The notes under the pieces are model-generated. The model saw nothing but the letters and a program-made list of their open reading frames with translations, was not told the origin of the DNA and did not search any database. From Acinetobacter sedimenti (GTDB taxonomy: Bacteria; Pseudomonadota; Gammaproteobacteria; Pseudomonadales; Moraxellaceae): DNA of 64,000 nt. Shown one piece after another: positions 28,115 through 37,419 of the stretch (positions are counted from its first letter, which is position 1; every line of letters begins with the position of its first letter). Location: NCBI RefSeq assembly GCF_022601685.1, contig NZ_JAKUML010000004.1:124001-188000 (forward strand). Reading direction: 5' to 3'. Both the position numbers and the translations under genes were made by a program.

Positions 28115-28140
28115 AAAAAGCAACCCGTAGGTTGCTTTTT
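28115..28140 (-). terminator. Terminator after ompA paralogue 2
   Basis: AAAAAGCAACC/GGTTGCTTTTT around CGTA; nearly the same stem as the one at 26799-26826. Confidence 0.85.
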
Positions 28141-28161
28141 ATTATAATTTAGTTAATGAAA

Positions 28162-29241
28162 TTATTGACCTGGTTGAACCATGATCGTACGGCTACCTGT
28201 GATCGTAGCGAATACACGACGGTTCATTGCGCGCCCTTCAACAGTAGCGTTATCTGCAATCGGTTGATCCCATGCAAAGCCTTGAGTACTTAAACGATTA
28301 GCATCAACACCAAACTCATTGACAAGTGCAGACTTCACAGAATCAGCTCGCGCGAGCGAAAGACGCTCATTTAATTTACGCGGACCTGTATTATCAGTAT
28401 GGCCTTCGATTTGAGCGGTTGCATTTGGATATTCAGCTAACTTCTCTGCTACTTTTGCAATCTCTGGTTTATATTGTGGTTTAATATTTGACTTATTAAT
28501 GTCAAAGAATACACGAAGTTCCATCTTAAGATCTTCGATTATTTCCTGCGGTTGCTCAGGCTCTGGTTGAACAACTACTGGTGCTGGCTCAGGTACTGGC
28601 TCAACTTCAACCACAGGAGCAGCTGGTTTTAAATGGCCACCGAGCACAACCTGCAAACCTGCTAAAGCTGTATAATTCCAAAACTCTTCATCTGCATTAT
28701 ATGTCGCACGAGCTTCGGTACGAAGTGATAAAGCATCATTCAAGCGATAAAATGCACCAATACCAGCATTACCCAAGGTACCCTCTTCTGTCATACCTCG
28801 ACCAACTCGACCCAAGTACCAATCTGGAATACCTTCAAACTCATACTTATAGTGCCCTGCACCTAAAAGCAAATACGGCTTAAAGCTACTCTCATAATTT
28901 CCAGTTAATAAATCAGATAAAATATAAAAATTACCATTGATTTGACTTTGCTTGTATTCTGCACCATCAATTGGCACACCCCAAGCTTCCAAGTCACCTT
29001 TGACTTGGGTATATTCAGCTTCAAAAGCCAACCATGGCGTCAACTCTAACCCCAAGGCACCACCAACAAATACATCATCTTGAATTTCGGCTAGATTTGT
29101 TAAATTACCATCTCCCCCACCATTATTACTCTGAGTATCTTGAAATGTATATCCAACCATAGGGGTAACAGTAACACCAGCATTTGCTAATGCGAATGGT
29201 GCTGTCAATAACACAGCAACTGCGAGTTGATTCATTTTCAT
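28162..29241 (-). CDS. ompA: OmpA-family outer membrane protein, paralogue 2
   Basis: A 359-residue protein whose barrel ([59 protein letters not shown]) resembles paralogue 1 and whose linker and OmpA domain ([55 protein letters not shown]) match paralogue 3 almost residue for residue. Asp and Arg of the peptidoglycan-binding site are present in this domain. This is the copy most like the well-known Acinetobacter OmpA. Signal peptide ends in FALANA. GGAG precedes the ATG. The symbol is given for family resemblance; which copy is the orthologue needs comparison. Confidence 0.9.
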   Translation of the reverse strand: MKMNQLAVAVLLTAPFALANAGVTVTPMVGYTFQDTQSNNGGGDGNLTNLAEIQDDVFVGGALGLELTPWLAFEAEYTQVKGDLEAWGVPIDGAEYKQSQINGNFYILSDLLTGNYESSFKPYLLLGAGHYKYEFEGIPDWYLGRVGRGMTEEGTLGNAGIGAFYRLNDALSLRTEARATYNADEEFWNYTALAGLQVVLGGHLKPAAPVVEVEPVPEPAPVVVQPEPEQPQEIIEDLKMELRVFFDINKSNIKPQYKPEIAKVAEKLAEYPNATAQIEGHTDNTGPRKLNERLSLARADSVKSALVNEFGVDANRLSTQGFAWDQPIADNATVEGRAMNRRVFATITGSRTIMVQPGQ

Positions 29242-29413
29242 AGCTCTTTCTCCAAATCCTTAATACAAAAAAAACTTCATTACTGAGATTCTATATACCT
29301 TACAATCTCACTATCTAATAATTACACTGAACATAAATTTTCTTATTTCATTACAAATTCAGCAATCATCTTCAATATAATAAATATATTTTTTACATAT
29401 GTAAATTTTTGAT

Positions 29414-29444
29414 AAAAAAAAGCAACCCGAGGGCTGCTTCTTTT
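29414..29444 (-). terminator. Terminator after ompA paralogue 3
   Basis: AGCAACCC/GGGCTGCT with one wobble pair in the RNA, loop GA, followed on the minus strand by a T run; third member of the related terminator set. Confidence 0.8.
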
Positions 29445-29479
29445 ATATATCTGTAACATTATTAATTACAGACACAAAT

Positions 29480-30583
29480 TTATTGACCAGGTTGAACCAC
29501 TACTGTACGGCTACCAGTAATCGTAGCGAATACACGACGGTTCATCGCACGACCTTCTTTAGTATTGTTGTCAGCGATTGGTTGATCCCAAGCAAAACCT
29601 TGAGTGCTCAAACGGTTCGCATCAATACCAAATTCGTTAACCAAAGAAGATTTCACAGAGTTCGCACGAGCAAGTGAAAGACGTTCATTCAACTTACGTG
29701 GACCAGTGTTATCAGTATGACCTTCAATTTGTGCAGTTGCATTTGGATATTCGACCAATTTCTCAGCAACTTTAGCAATTTCAGGTTTGTACTGTGGTTT
29801 GATATTTGACTTGTTGATATCAAAGAACACACGAAGTTCCATCTTAAGATCTTCAGTGATCTCTTGTGGTTGTTCTGGTTCTGGTTGAACAACAACTGGA
29901 GCTGGCTCAGGAACCGGCTCTACTTCAACTACTGGCGCAGCTGGTTTCAAGTGGCCACCAAGAACAACTTGAAGTGCTGCCAAGCCTTGACCTTCCCACC
30001 AATTGTTGTCGAAGTTATGGATAGCACGAGCCTCAGTACGTAGTGTCAAAGCATCGTTCAACTGCCAAAGTACACCTGCACCCAAGTTGCCAAGCGTGTC
30101 ATATGTACGACGATCAAAACCAGGGTTATCTACAGTGATACGTGAATGACCAACACCGATCAAACCATAAGGCTTGATTTTGCTGTCATAGTTACCAGTA
30201 AATACGTCAGTAGTTGCAATCGCATTCAAGCTAAGAGTTTCTTGCTTAGCTTCCCATGGTTGACCAAAAGATGTAGCAGCTTCATTCGCAGCAGCATCTG
30301 GTTTAGTTTGTTGGTATTCAACTTCAGCTTGTAACCATGGAGTCAATTCTGCACCAATCGCAGCACCAACAACCAAATCACTTTGAAGCGCAACACCGGA
30401 ACCATTAGTACCAGTAGGTGTAGTTCCGCCATCACGGCTCGTCAATACTTCACGTTGTTTATCTTGAGTATCTTCAGGATACCAGTGATAACCAAGCATT
30501 AAAGGGGTAATTGTAACACCAGCGTTTGCAGCTGCAAACGGAGTTGCAACCAACATAGCAAGAGCAATACGACTCATTTTCAT
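29480..30583 (-). CDS. OmpA-family outer membrane protein, paralogue 3 with divergent barrel
   Basis: A 367-residue protein with signal peptide ending FAAANA. The barrel ([57 protein letters not shown]) diverges clearly from paralogues 1 and 2 and includes a Thr/Gly-rich loop ([15 protein letters not shown]). The linker and C-terminal peptidoglycan-binding domain are nearly identical in protein sequence to paralogue 2. I chose the ATG at 30581-30583, which has GGAGG upstream; the frame stays open 25 more codons but without a signal-like start. Furthest upstream of the three genes; each has its own terminator, so they are probably transcribed separately. Confidence 0.9.
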   Translation of the reverse strand: MKMSRIALAMLVATPFAAANAGVTITPLMLGYHWYPEDTQDKQREVLTSRDGGTTPTGTNGSGVALQSDLVVGAAIGAELTPWLQAEVEYQQTKPDAAANEAATSFGQPWEAKQETLSLNAIATTDVFTGNYDSKIKPYGLIGVGHSRITVDNPGFDRRTYDTLGNLGAGVLWQLNDALTLRTEARAIHNFDNNWWEGQGLAALQVVLGGHLKPAAPVVEVEPVPEPAPVVVQPEPEQPQEITEDLKMELRVFFDINKSNIKPQYKPEIAKVAEKLVEYPNATAQIEGHTDNTGPRKLNERLSLARANSVKSSLVNEFGIDANRLSTQGFAWDQPIADNNTKEGRAMNRRVFATITGSRTVVVQPGQ

Positions 30584-31077
30584 GGAATGCCTCCAGATTA
30601 AACATTTTGTTGTGTAACACAAGCCTAAAACTTTGTTTTCTGTGCATAGTATATACACATTTTCATATGTTTTTAAACGGCTTGCTTAAAATTTTACAAA
30701 AATTGGACATTAAACCTGAATGTCACAACTAATTTGTCAACAGTATTGACAAACTTTTTTACAATTACCATTGTTTTTTGGTAACTCACAATGGATTTTG
30801 ATACATCCACTGTTCGCAGTCTAGTGCTATTTAAATGCTTTTTCTATATTTTTTTATGAAAGTTTGATTCATATCATGGTTTTTTTGTAACTTTTTAGTT
30901 GAGTTCTTTTTTGTAATTGAGAATACTTCACATCCCAAAAAATCCTGTTATAATATATTTTATTTTAAGAACTTTACGATTCAGCATCACAAAATATTAA
31001 CTGAAATCAATAAACACATTATTCATTAACTTTTAATTTACAAACTTACATATAAAACAAGGTAAAAATAGACATCC
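30584..31077. other. AT-rich intergenic region between ompA paralogue 3 and pseudopilin gene
   Basis: 494 bases with no gene. It must hold promoters for both divergent genes; a TATACT box around 30646-30651 on the minus strand is a candidate -10 for ompA paralogue 3, without a convincing -35. Confidence 0.5.
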
Positions 31078-31593
31078 ATGCGTAAATTTCAAATTGGTAT
31101 TACAATTTTTGAATTCATTGTAACTGTAATAATCATCGCTGTGCTTTCAACCATTGCTATTCCACACTTTAAAAGTATCCTTGCAAACCTCGAAGCTAAA
31201 AAAGTTAACTCTACATTACACACCCTTGTTCGAGATAGTAAACATCAAGCTTACACATTTAAAAGACGAATTGGTATTTGTGGTAGTTCCAATGGATTTA
31301 ACTGTGAAAATAATAGTTGGTCAAAGAAAATCATCATATTTCATGACAAAAATATGAATCGCATCTTAGATTCAAGTGAAGCTACACTTAGAGCAATCAA
31401 TTTGGATCTTAAGTATGGTGAATTACAATGGAACGGCTTCAATGGAAGCACTTTATTTTTTCAACCTGATACAGGTCTACCACGGGGATCCAACGGGCGA
31501 TTCACCTACTGCTCTCACTCACACAACCAGCATTACAAAATCTTGGTTAGTATGATGGGACACTCTAGAACAGAAAAGCTTCAGAGTTGTTAA
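31078..31593 (+). CDS. FimT/GspH-family minor pseudopilin
   Basis: A 171-residue prepilin-like protein. A short basic leader MRKFQIG is followed by ITIFEFIVTVIIIAVLSTIAIP, a type III prepilin cleavage site with glutamate at mature position 5 and a single transmembrane helix. Mature residue 1 is Ile and the stretch reads ITIFEF where most family members have FTLIEL. The C-terminal globular part has cysteines in GICGSSNGFNC and FTYCS that may form disulfides, and GspH-like beta sequence. It is an orphan: no other pilus or secretion gene is in the window. No good ribosome binding site is visible. Confidence 0.8.
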   Translation: MRKFQIGITIFEFIVTVIIIAVLSTIAIPHFKSILANLEAKKVNSTLHTLVRDSKHQAYTFKRRIGICGSSNGFNCENNSWSKKIIIFHDKNMNRILDSSEATLRAINLDLKYGELQWNGFNGSTLFFQPDTGLPRGSNGRFTYCSHSHNQHYKILVSMMGHSRTEKLQSC

Positions 31594-31681
31594 TACTTAA
31601 TTGTAGGATTCTAACGGATTGTTTCCAATCTTTTCAAAGTGAACCTATAGTTTCGCTTTATTTTTGTACCTTAATTTAAAA

Positions 31682-31714
31682 TGACTTATAGTTTCGTCAT
31701 CTTTTTATAAGTCA
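31682..31714. promoter_or_regulatory. Inverted repeat upstream of thiolase gene
   Basis: TGACTTATA and TATAAGTCA, perfect nine-base arms 15 bases apart, ending 25 bases before the thiolase ATG. It could be a repressor site or an mRNA hairpin. Confidence 0.4.
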
Positions 31715-31739
31715 CTAGATTTTACACAGGAGTTTATTC

Positions 31740-32915
31740 ATGTCTGACATCGTGATTGTCAATGGTGCTCGTACCGCAATGGGCGGTTTTCAAGGCAGTT
31801 TAGCAGGTGTTACTGCACCTGAGCTTGGCGCAGTATCGATTAAAGAAGCGATTGCTCGTGCAGGTCTTCAACCAACTGATATCGAAGAAATAATCATGGG
31901 CTGTGTATTGCCTGCGGGTCTAAAGCAAGGTCCTGCTCGTCAAGCAATGCGTCAAGCTGGACTTCCAGACTCTACTGGCGCAGTGACCATTAACAAGCTT
32001 TGTGGTTCAGGGATGAAAGCCGTGATGCAAGCTGCTGATATGATTAAAGCAGGTTCTGCAAATATCGTCGTTGCAGGCGGTATGGAATCTATGACTAATG
32101 CACCTTACATTCTACCAAAAGCACGTGGTGGCTACCGTATGGGACATGGTGAAGTGAAAGATCATATGTTCTTTGACGGTTTAGAGGATGCAGAAACTGG
32201 TCGTTTGATGGGTTCATTTGCCCAAGACATGGCAAATAAAAAATCGTATAGCCGTGAGCAAATGGATGAATTTGCGATTCGTTCGTTGAAACGTGCACAA
32301 ACGGCTGTGACTGAAGGTTATTTCGCTGATGAAATCGTTTCTGTCACCGTTTCCACACGTAAAGGTGATGTGGTCGTTGATAAAGATGAGCAACCTTTCA
32401 ATGCCAATATCGATAAGATTCCAACACTTCGCCCTGCTTTTGCCAAAGACGGTACCATCACCGCAGCAAATGCAAGTTCGATCTCTGATGGTGCGTCTGC
32501 ATTAGTATTGACGACTGCTGATAATGCAGAAGCAAAGGGTTTAAATCCGTTGGCAAAAATTATTGCTTACGCATCAAACTCACAGCACCCATCTGAGTTC
32601 ACCATTGCTCCAGTTGGCGCAATCCAAAAAGTATTGAATCAAACAGGTTGGGATGCAAAAGACGTTGACCTTTGGGAAATCAATGAAGCATTTGCAATGG
32701 TTGCGATGTGCCCGATTGATGAATTCAAACTTGATATTGAAAAAGTCAATATCAACGGTGGTGCATGTGCACTTGGTCACCCTGTCGGCTCTACAGGTTC
32801 ACGCATTATCTTGACGTTAATCCATGCGCTTAAACGCACAGGTGGCAAGAAAGGTATTGCAGCACTGTGTATCGGCGGTGGTGAAGCAACTGCTGTGGCG
32901 ATTGAATTGCTTTAA
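31740..32915 (+). CDS. Acetyl-CoA C-acyltransferase (thiolase)
   Basis: A 391-residue thiolase of the acetyl-CoA acetyltransferase group, joining or splitting acyl-CoA units in fatty acid, ketone body or polyhydroxyalkanoate metabolism. The nucleophile cysteine is in NKLCGSGMKAV, the second-site motif is WEINEAFAM, and the catalytic His and Cys motifs are CALGHPVGSTGSR and ALCIGGGEA. AGGAG lies seven bases before the ATG. It is alone, ending at a shared terminator, so the pathway cannot be fixed by neighbours. Confidence 0.92.
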   Translation: MSDIVIVNGARTAMGGFQGSLAGVTAPELGAVSIKEAIARAGLQPTDIEEIIMGCVLPAGLKQGPARQAMRQAGLPDSTGAVTINKLCGSGMKAVMQAADMIKAGSANIVVAGGMESMTNAPYILPKARGGYRMGHGEVKDHMFFDGLEDAETGRLMGSFAQDMANKKSYSREQMDEFAIRSLKRAQTAVTEGYFADEIVSVTVSTRKGDVVVDKDEQPFNANIDKIPTLRPAFAKDGTITAANASSISDGASALVLTTADNAEAKGLNPLAKIIAYASNSQHPSEFTIAPVGAIQKVLNQTGWDAKDVDLWEINEAFAMVAMCPIDEFKLDIEKVNINGGACALGHPVGSTGSRIILTLIHALKRTGGKKGIAALCIGGGEATAVAIELL

Positions 32916-32932
32916 TTAAAAACTCTAAACAG

Positions 32933-32963
32933 AAAATCCCGCAAACTAATGCGGGATTTTTTT
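32933..32963. terminator. Bidirectional terminator, thiolase and VOC gene
   Basis: AAAATCCCGC/GCGGGATTTT around AAACTAAT with T run; lies 17 bases past the thiolase stop. Confidence 0.85.
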
Positions 32964-32979
32964 ATTCGTGACTCAAAAT

Positions 32980-33450
32980 TTATAACACAATATCTTGGCT
33001 ATCATGTGTCGCATCAAGCTGACAATTCACCATCCATTGCACGCCAAATTGATCAACAAAAGAACCAAATAATGCACCCCAAAAGGTTTTTTCTAAAGGA
33101 CACTCAATATGACCATGCACCGACAATTGATTGAATAGGCGACGGGTTTCAGTTTCATCATTGACGAGATTGATGGAAATATAATGATTGTTACCTTGAA
33201 TAAATCCTTTGGCGTTATTTCCACAGAAGGCTTCCATATAGTCAGAACCCATCAGCTCAGTATGTTCGTTAAGTGGCAGTGACACATGCATAATAAAGTT
33301 GCGTTCTTCCTCAGTTAAGTTCACACCATCTTCGGGTGGCATATCACGATAACGGGTCATATTCGAAAATGTGCCACCAAAAACTGATTGGTAAAATAAA
33401 AACGCAGCTTCGGTTTGCCCCTTGAAGTTTAAGTAATGATTGAGTTGCAT
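32980..33450 (-). CDS. VOC superfamily (PhnB-like) protein
   Basis: A 156-residue protein of the glyoxalase/vicinal oxygen chelate fold, PhnB/YjdN type: it opens LNHYLNFKGQTEAAFLFYQSVFGG and contains HVSLPLNEHTELMGSDYM and PLEKTFWGALFGSFVDQFGVQWMVN. Members of this branch lack an established enzymatic activity; some bind metal or antibiotics. It is monocistronic and convergent with the thiolase. Confidence 0.85.
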   Translation of the reverse strand: MQLNHYLNFKGQTEAAFLFYQSVFGGTFSNMTRYRDMPPEDGVNLTEEERNFIMHVSLPLNEHTELMGSDYMEAFCGNNAKGFIQGNNHYISINLVNDETETRRLFNQLSVHGHIECPLEKTFWGALFGSFVDQFGVQWMVNCQLDATHDSQDIVL

Positions 33451-33550
33451 TGTTATATCCTCACGTTCCCTAAGTTAGATTTTTCAAAATTGTATAAACA
33501 ATATACGATGTGTTCATGTAACATCCTATCTTTGAATTGTTATCCGATTA

Positions 33551-33596
33551 TTATTCAATTAGATAGAATTGCGTTATTCAATTAGATAGAATTGCG
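33551..33596. repeat. Perfect 23-bp tandem duplication
   Basis: Two exact, adjacent 23-base units beginning TTATTCAATT and ending GAATTGCG, in the gap between the VOC gene and the DUF934 gene. Only two copies, so not a satellite or CRISPR. Confidence 0.8.
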
Positions 33597-33608
33597 TTGT
33601 CTATCACA

Positions 33609-33638
33609 AAAAATCCCGCATCAAGGTGCGGGATTTTT
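33609..33638 (-). terminator. Intrinsic terminator after DUF934 gene
   Basis: AAAAATCCCGCA/TGCGGGATTTTT around TCAAGG, about 20 bases past the stop codon. Its stem is nearly the same as that of the terminator at 32933-32963. Confidence 0.85.
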
Positions 33639-33658
33639 ATAAACAGCATGAGTTACTT

Positions 33659-34144
33659 TTAACGGCTGGTTTGGTAGCTTGCTTCACTTACCGCCGTTGA
33701 GGCTTGATAAGGATGGGTAAAATCATTTAAACCTGCCACAGCTTCTTGAATATCCTTACCCTCTTTAATCACAAAGCTATCAAAACCTGAACGCTTTAGA
33801 TAATTCAGCACATCTTTAAAAACATCACCGACTGCACGCAATTCACCTTGATAGCCTTGACGGCGCAGTAACGCTGCAAAAGAGTAACCACGACCATCGC
33901 CAAAACCTGCGAAATCAATAAAAATCGCCTCGAGTTGATCCAGTGGGTATGCTGTTGTTTCAGGTGAATCTTCCGCAGTCAAAAATAATGCTTTTTTCCC
34001 TGAAACATTCGGTAATTGATCAAGTTGCGCAACGGTTAGTACCACATCACCTTGTGGCAACTGTCCTTCTTCAGAAACTTGCTGAAAGGTATTCTCAAAA
34101 ATACTGCCATCTTTGCCGAGCACAGGCTGAGTCAAATTAAGCAT
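33659..34144 (-). CDS. DUF934 protein, partner of sulfite reductase
   Basis: A 161-residue protein of the DUF934 family, always found beside assimilatory sulfite reductase genes and thought to assist it, perhaps in electron transfer or assembly. Motifs include YPLDQLEAIFIDFAGFGDGRGYSFAALLRRQGYQGELRAVGDV. I chose the ATG at 34142-34144, which overlaps the stop codon of the upstream reductase by eight bases (translational coupling), over the longer frame starting at 34210, which would run inside the reductase gene. Confidence 0.88.
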   Translation of the reverse strand: MLNLTQPVLGKDGSIFENTFQQVSEEGQLPQGDVVLTVAQLDQLPNVSGKKALFLTAEDSPETTAYPLDQLEAIFIDFAGFGDGRGYSFAALLRRQGYQGELRAVGDVFKDVLNYLKRSGFDSFVIKEGKDIQEAVAGLNDFTHPYQASTAVSEASYQTSR

Positions 34145-35780
34145 AAGCGCGCTCCTTAAATGGTTGAATGCCGACACGACGATAAGTGTCGATGAAGTCT
34201 TCACCTTCACTACGCAAATCTAAGTAGGTATTTAAAATTTCTTCCACGACATCTGGAATCACTTCGGCAGCAAAAGATGGCCCTAAAATATCACCAATTG
34301 AAGCATCATGGTCTGCATGCCCACCTAAAGTGATTTGGTAAAATTCGGCGCCTTTTTTATCCACACCTAAAATCCCGATATTACCAACGTGGTGATGACC
34401 ACAAGCATTCATACAACCTGAAATATTCAAATCCAGTTTACCAAGATTATAAATGGTATCCAAATCATCAAAACGGCGTGAAATAGCTTCTGAAATTGGA
34501 ATAGATTTAGCGTTGGCAAGTGAACAGAAATCACCCCCCGGACAGCAAATAATATCGGTAATAAAGCCAATATGTGCGCGCGCCAAGTTGTTAGCATCTA
34601 GGACTTGCCACAATGCAAATAAGTCTTTTTGTGGCACATCTACCAAGGCAATATTTTGTTCATGCGTGGTACGCAATTCACCAAAGGTATATTGATCGGC
34701 TAAATCTGCAATTAGATTCATTTCTTCGGTTGTCATGTCACCTGGTGCAACACCTGCACGTTTCAATGAAATAGTGACAATACGGTAGCCTTGAACTTTG
34801 TGCGCATGGGTATTGATGTTGAACCATTGTTTGAATTTTGGATACTGTGCAAACAGCTCACTAAAATCTTCATCGGCATAGTTTTGATAAGCAAATGGCG
34901 TGAAGTTTTCATCCATTTTTTTCAAAGTTTCAGCATCAATTTTCAAGGTTTTCACGGTATGTGCAAATTCAGCTTCAACTTTTTCTGCAAATACTGCTGG
35001 AGTTAGGGCTTTTACCAAAATTTTAATACGTGCTTTATATTTATTGTCGCGACGACCATGCAAGTTATAGACACGTAAAATGGCTTCTAAGTAAGCAATC
35101 AAATCCTCACGTGGCAAGAACTCACGAATAAAGCTACCAATAATTGGAGTACGACCTAAGCCACCACCAACTTTAATTTTATAGCCAATTTCGCCTGCTT
35201 CATTTTTAACAATATAGACGCCAATGTCATGAAACGCAGTTGCAGCACGGTCAATTTCTTCGAGTGCAGACACAGCAATTTTAAACTTACGTGGTAAGAA
35301 GGCAAATTCAGGGTGGAAAGTCGACCACTGACGAATTAATTCACAAGTTGGACGTGGGTCGGCAATTTCGCCCGCCACAACACCTGCATACTGGTCTGTG
35401 GTGGTATTACGAATACAGTTACCCGAGGTCTGAATGGCATGCATTTGCACGGTTGCAAGCTCTGCCAGCATATCAGGCACATTTTCCAGTGCAGGCCAGT
35501 TAAACTGAATATTTTGACGTGTTGATACGTGCGCATAGCCACGGTCATATTCCTGACTAATCTCAGCGATCTTGCGCAATTGCTTGGTATTCATCAGACC
35601 GTAAGGCACGGCAATACGCAACATTGGCGCATAGCGTTGAACATACAAACCATTTTGCAGACGTAATGGACGATATTCATCCTCTGTCAGTTTACCCGCA
35701 AGATAGCGTTCGGTTTGATCTCGAAACTGGGCAACACGTTGATTGAGCAACTGTTGATCGAAGTCGGTATATAAATACAT
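34137..35780 (-). CDS. cysI: Assimilatory sulfite/nitrite reductase hemoprotein (CysI type)
   Basis: A 547-residue siroheme protein reducing sulfite to sulfide for cysteine synthesis; the family includes ferredoxin-dependent nitrite reductases, but the DUF934 partner points to sulfite. Cluster-siroheme cysteines appear as ICCPGGDFCSLA and SGCMNACGHHH; the N-terminal half has the ferredoxin-like half domain, with YGLMNTKQLRKIAEIS and STRQNIQFNW, the substrate-binding arginine segment. The symbol is by role; the protein is closer to the single-subunit reductases than to E. coli CysI. It is the first of two coupled genes. Confidence 0.88.
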   Translation of the reverse strand: MYLYTDFDQQLLNQRVAQFRDQTERYLAGKLTEDEYRPLRLQNGLYVQRYAPMLRIAVPYGLMNTKQLRKIAEISQEYDRGYAHVSTRQNIQFNWPALENVPDMLAELATVQMHAIQTSGNCIRNTTTDQYAGVVAGEIADPRPTCELIRQWSTFHPEFAFLPRKFKIAVSALEEIDRAATAFHDIGVYIVKNEAGEIGYKIKVGGGLGRTPIIGSFIREFLPREDLIAYLEAILRVYNLHGRRDNKYKARIKILVKALTPAVFAEKVEAEFAHTVKTLKIDAETLKKMDENFTPFAYQNYADEDFSELFAQYPKFKQWFNINTHAHKVQGYRIVTISLKRAGVAPGDMTTEEMNLIADLADQYTFGELRTTHEQNIALVDVPQKDLFALWQVLDANNLARAHIGFITDIICCPGGDFCSLANAKSIPISEAISRRFDDLDTIYNLGKLDLNISGCMNACGHHHVGNIGILGVDKKGAEFYQITLGGHADHDASIGDILGPSFAAEVIPDVVEEILNTYLDLRSEGEDFIDTYRRVGIQPFKERAYA

Positions 35781-35988
35781 GGCGTTCAGCTAGTAAGTCA
35801 TTCTAGAAAGGTGTGTAGCATACCGATATTTACTTCATCAATAAAATGCTTTTTTTGCATACTTTATTTCGGTTTTATTGATATAAGCAAATCACACTTT
35901 ATCGTGCATTCATCCTTAAATTAAATAACGCTGAGTTTGATTAGATCCCATTTCGAAGCACTTCATCAAGCTCGCAATTACCAATCTA

Positions 35989-37107
35989 TTACCACTCACC
36001 TACACCCAAAGCCTGACCAATATAGTCATAACGCATTTTTGAGCGTGAAAATTGAATTGGATTCGCCAACTGACGCTCTAAAGCCGTATCATTTTTATTT
36101 AAAGGTACATTAACAACCCACTCCCGCTCAACTGCCAATTCAGAATTTAACGCTTCTGCCAAACTTAAAACTGCCTCTACACACAAATCAAGCTGTGCAA
36201 AAAAATCTTGCCAATACGCCAAGTCCTTCCTTTCAATTTTATTTTGAATCGCTTCCTTTACTAATTTCTGATCGTCAGGCAATTGCGATAGGCCTTTTTC
36301 AGCAACAATCGGAAGCTCCAAAGCTTGAGCTAAGCCTTGTAAGAACTGTGGCTCTAAGCCTCCAATAGATAGATATCGACCATCGGCGCAGCGATAATAA
36401 TCATAAAAACTACCGCCATTCAGTGCGGCGGATTCTGCCTCTGCATTGTGATTGGCCGCCAGTTGTGCAGATGCCGCCAAATTATTGAGGCTTACTGCGC
36501 AGTCCGTCATCGAAATATCAATATACTGTCCCAAACCACTACGAGCACGTTCAACCACAGCCGCCAAGATTGCTATCACCGCATGCAGTGAACCTCCTGC
36601 CACATCAGCAACCTGCACACCCAAAGGCGGTGGGCCAGAAGCTTTACGTCCGCTATGCCCTGCAATCCCTGACAAAGCAAGATAGTTAATGTCATGACCA
36701 GCACGATTGCGATATTGACCAGTTTGTCCATAACCTGTAATTGAACAATAAATCAATCGTGGATTGATCCTAGAAAGCGCCTCATAACCCAAACCGAGTC
36801 GCTTCATCACATCAGGACGGAATTGCTCAACCACAATGTCATAGTCATTAATTTTAGATTTGATCAATTCAATACAGTTTGCATCTTTTAAATCGAGGGC
36901 GATCGACTGTTTATTTCGATTGAGATAGCTATGAGCTGTGGCTTGCCTATTGGCATAAGGTGGCATTACACGCACCAAATCCACCCGAGTTGGCGATTCA
37001 ATATGCACGACTTCTGCACCCATATCGGCAAACATTAAAGTAGCAAAAGGACCTGGTAATAAAGTCGAAAAATCTAAAACTTTTAAACCACTTAAAGCAC
37101 CATCCAT
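35989..37107 (-). CDS. CaiB/BaiF family CoA transferase
   Basis: A 372-residue family III CoA transferase or alpha-methylacyl-CoA racemase-like enzyme. It opens LSGLKVLDFSTLLPGPFATLMFADMGAEVVHIE, with the catalytic aspartate in NRAGHDINYLALSGI and the PPLGVQVADVAGGSLHAVIAILAA segment in the middle. The length is typical of the racemase branch, and the substrate is not known. It is divergent from an AraC-type regulator, which may control it. Confidence 0.87.
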   Translation of the reverse strand: MDGALSGLKVLDFSTLLPGPFATLMFADMGAEVVHIESPTRVDLVRVMPPYANRQATAHSYLNRNKQSIALDLKDANCIELIKSKINDYDIVVEQFRPDVMKRLGLGYEALSRINPRLIYCSITGYGQTGQYRNRAGHDINYLALSGIAGHSGRKASGPPPLGVQVADVAGGSLHAVIAILAAVVERARSGLGQYIDISMTDCAVSLNNLAASAQLAANHNAEAESAALNGGSFYDYYRCADGRYLSIGGLEPQFLQGLAQALELPIVAEKGLSQLPDDQKLVKEAIQNKIERKDLAYWQDFFAQLDLCVEAVLSLAEALNSELAVEREWVVNVPLNKNDTALERQLANPIQFSRSKMRYDYIGQALGVGEW

Positions 37108-37419
37108 TTCACATATTCCCTAAATCTTTATTCTGTAAAGCCAGTACCATAATGTATTTTCAAACTAGCAGACAATACGCATTTTGCTCAAATGCCTTGT
37201 CATTTTCTGCCAAGCCAAATCTTATTCGACTAAAGTTAATCTTTGATTTCATTCAACGTTAAGTAAATGATAGATAAAAGAATACTGCAATTTTACTTAA
37301 ATTATGACATATTCCAGAATATAGAATATGCGTTATCATAATTACTCAGTGAACATTTGTATTTTTTAGCAAGAACGAGATTGCACTGATGCAGTGAAAT
37401 CCAAAAAAAGGTCAAAAAC
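37108..37419. other. Divergent control region, CoA transferase and AraC-type regulator
   Basis: 312 bases without a gene. Contains the inverted repeat CATATTC-N9-GAATATG at 37308-37330, a possible operator; otherwise AT-rich with no distinct promoter pair that I can defend. Confidence 0.5.
37308..37330. promoter_or_regulatory. Inverted repeat in divergent region
   Basis: Seven-base arms CATATTC and GAATATG around nine bases; about 90 bases upstream of the AraC-type start codon. Confidence 0.35.

Noticed and set aside
33551..33596. Possible CRISPR repeat
   Set aside because: Two adjacent identical units without spacers and no cas genes.
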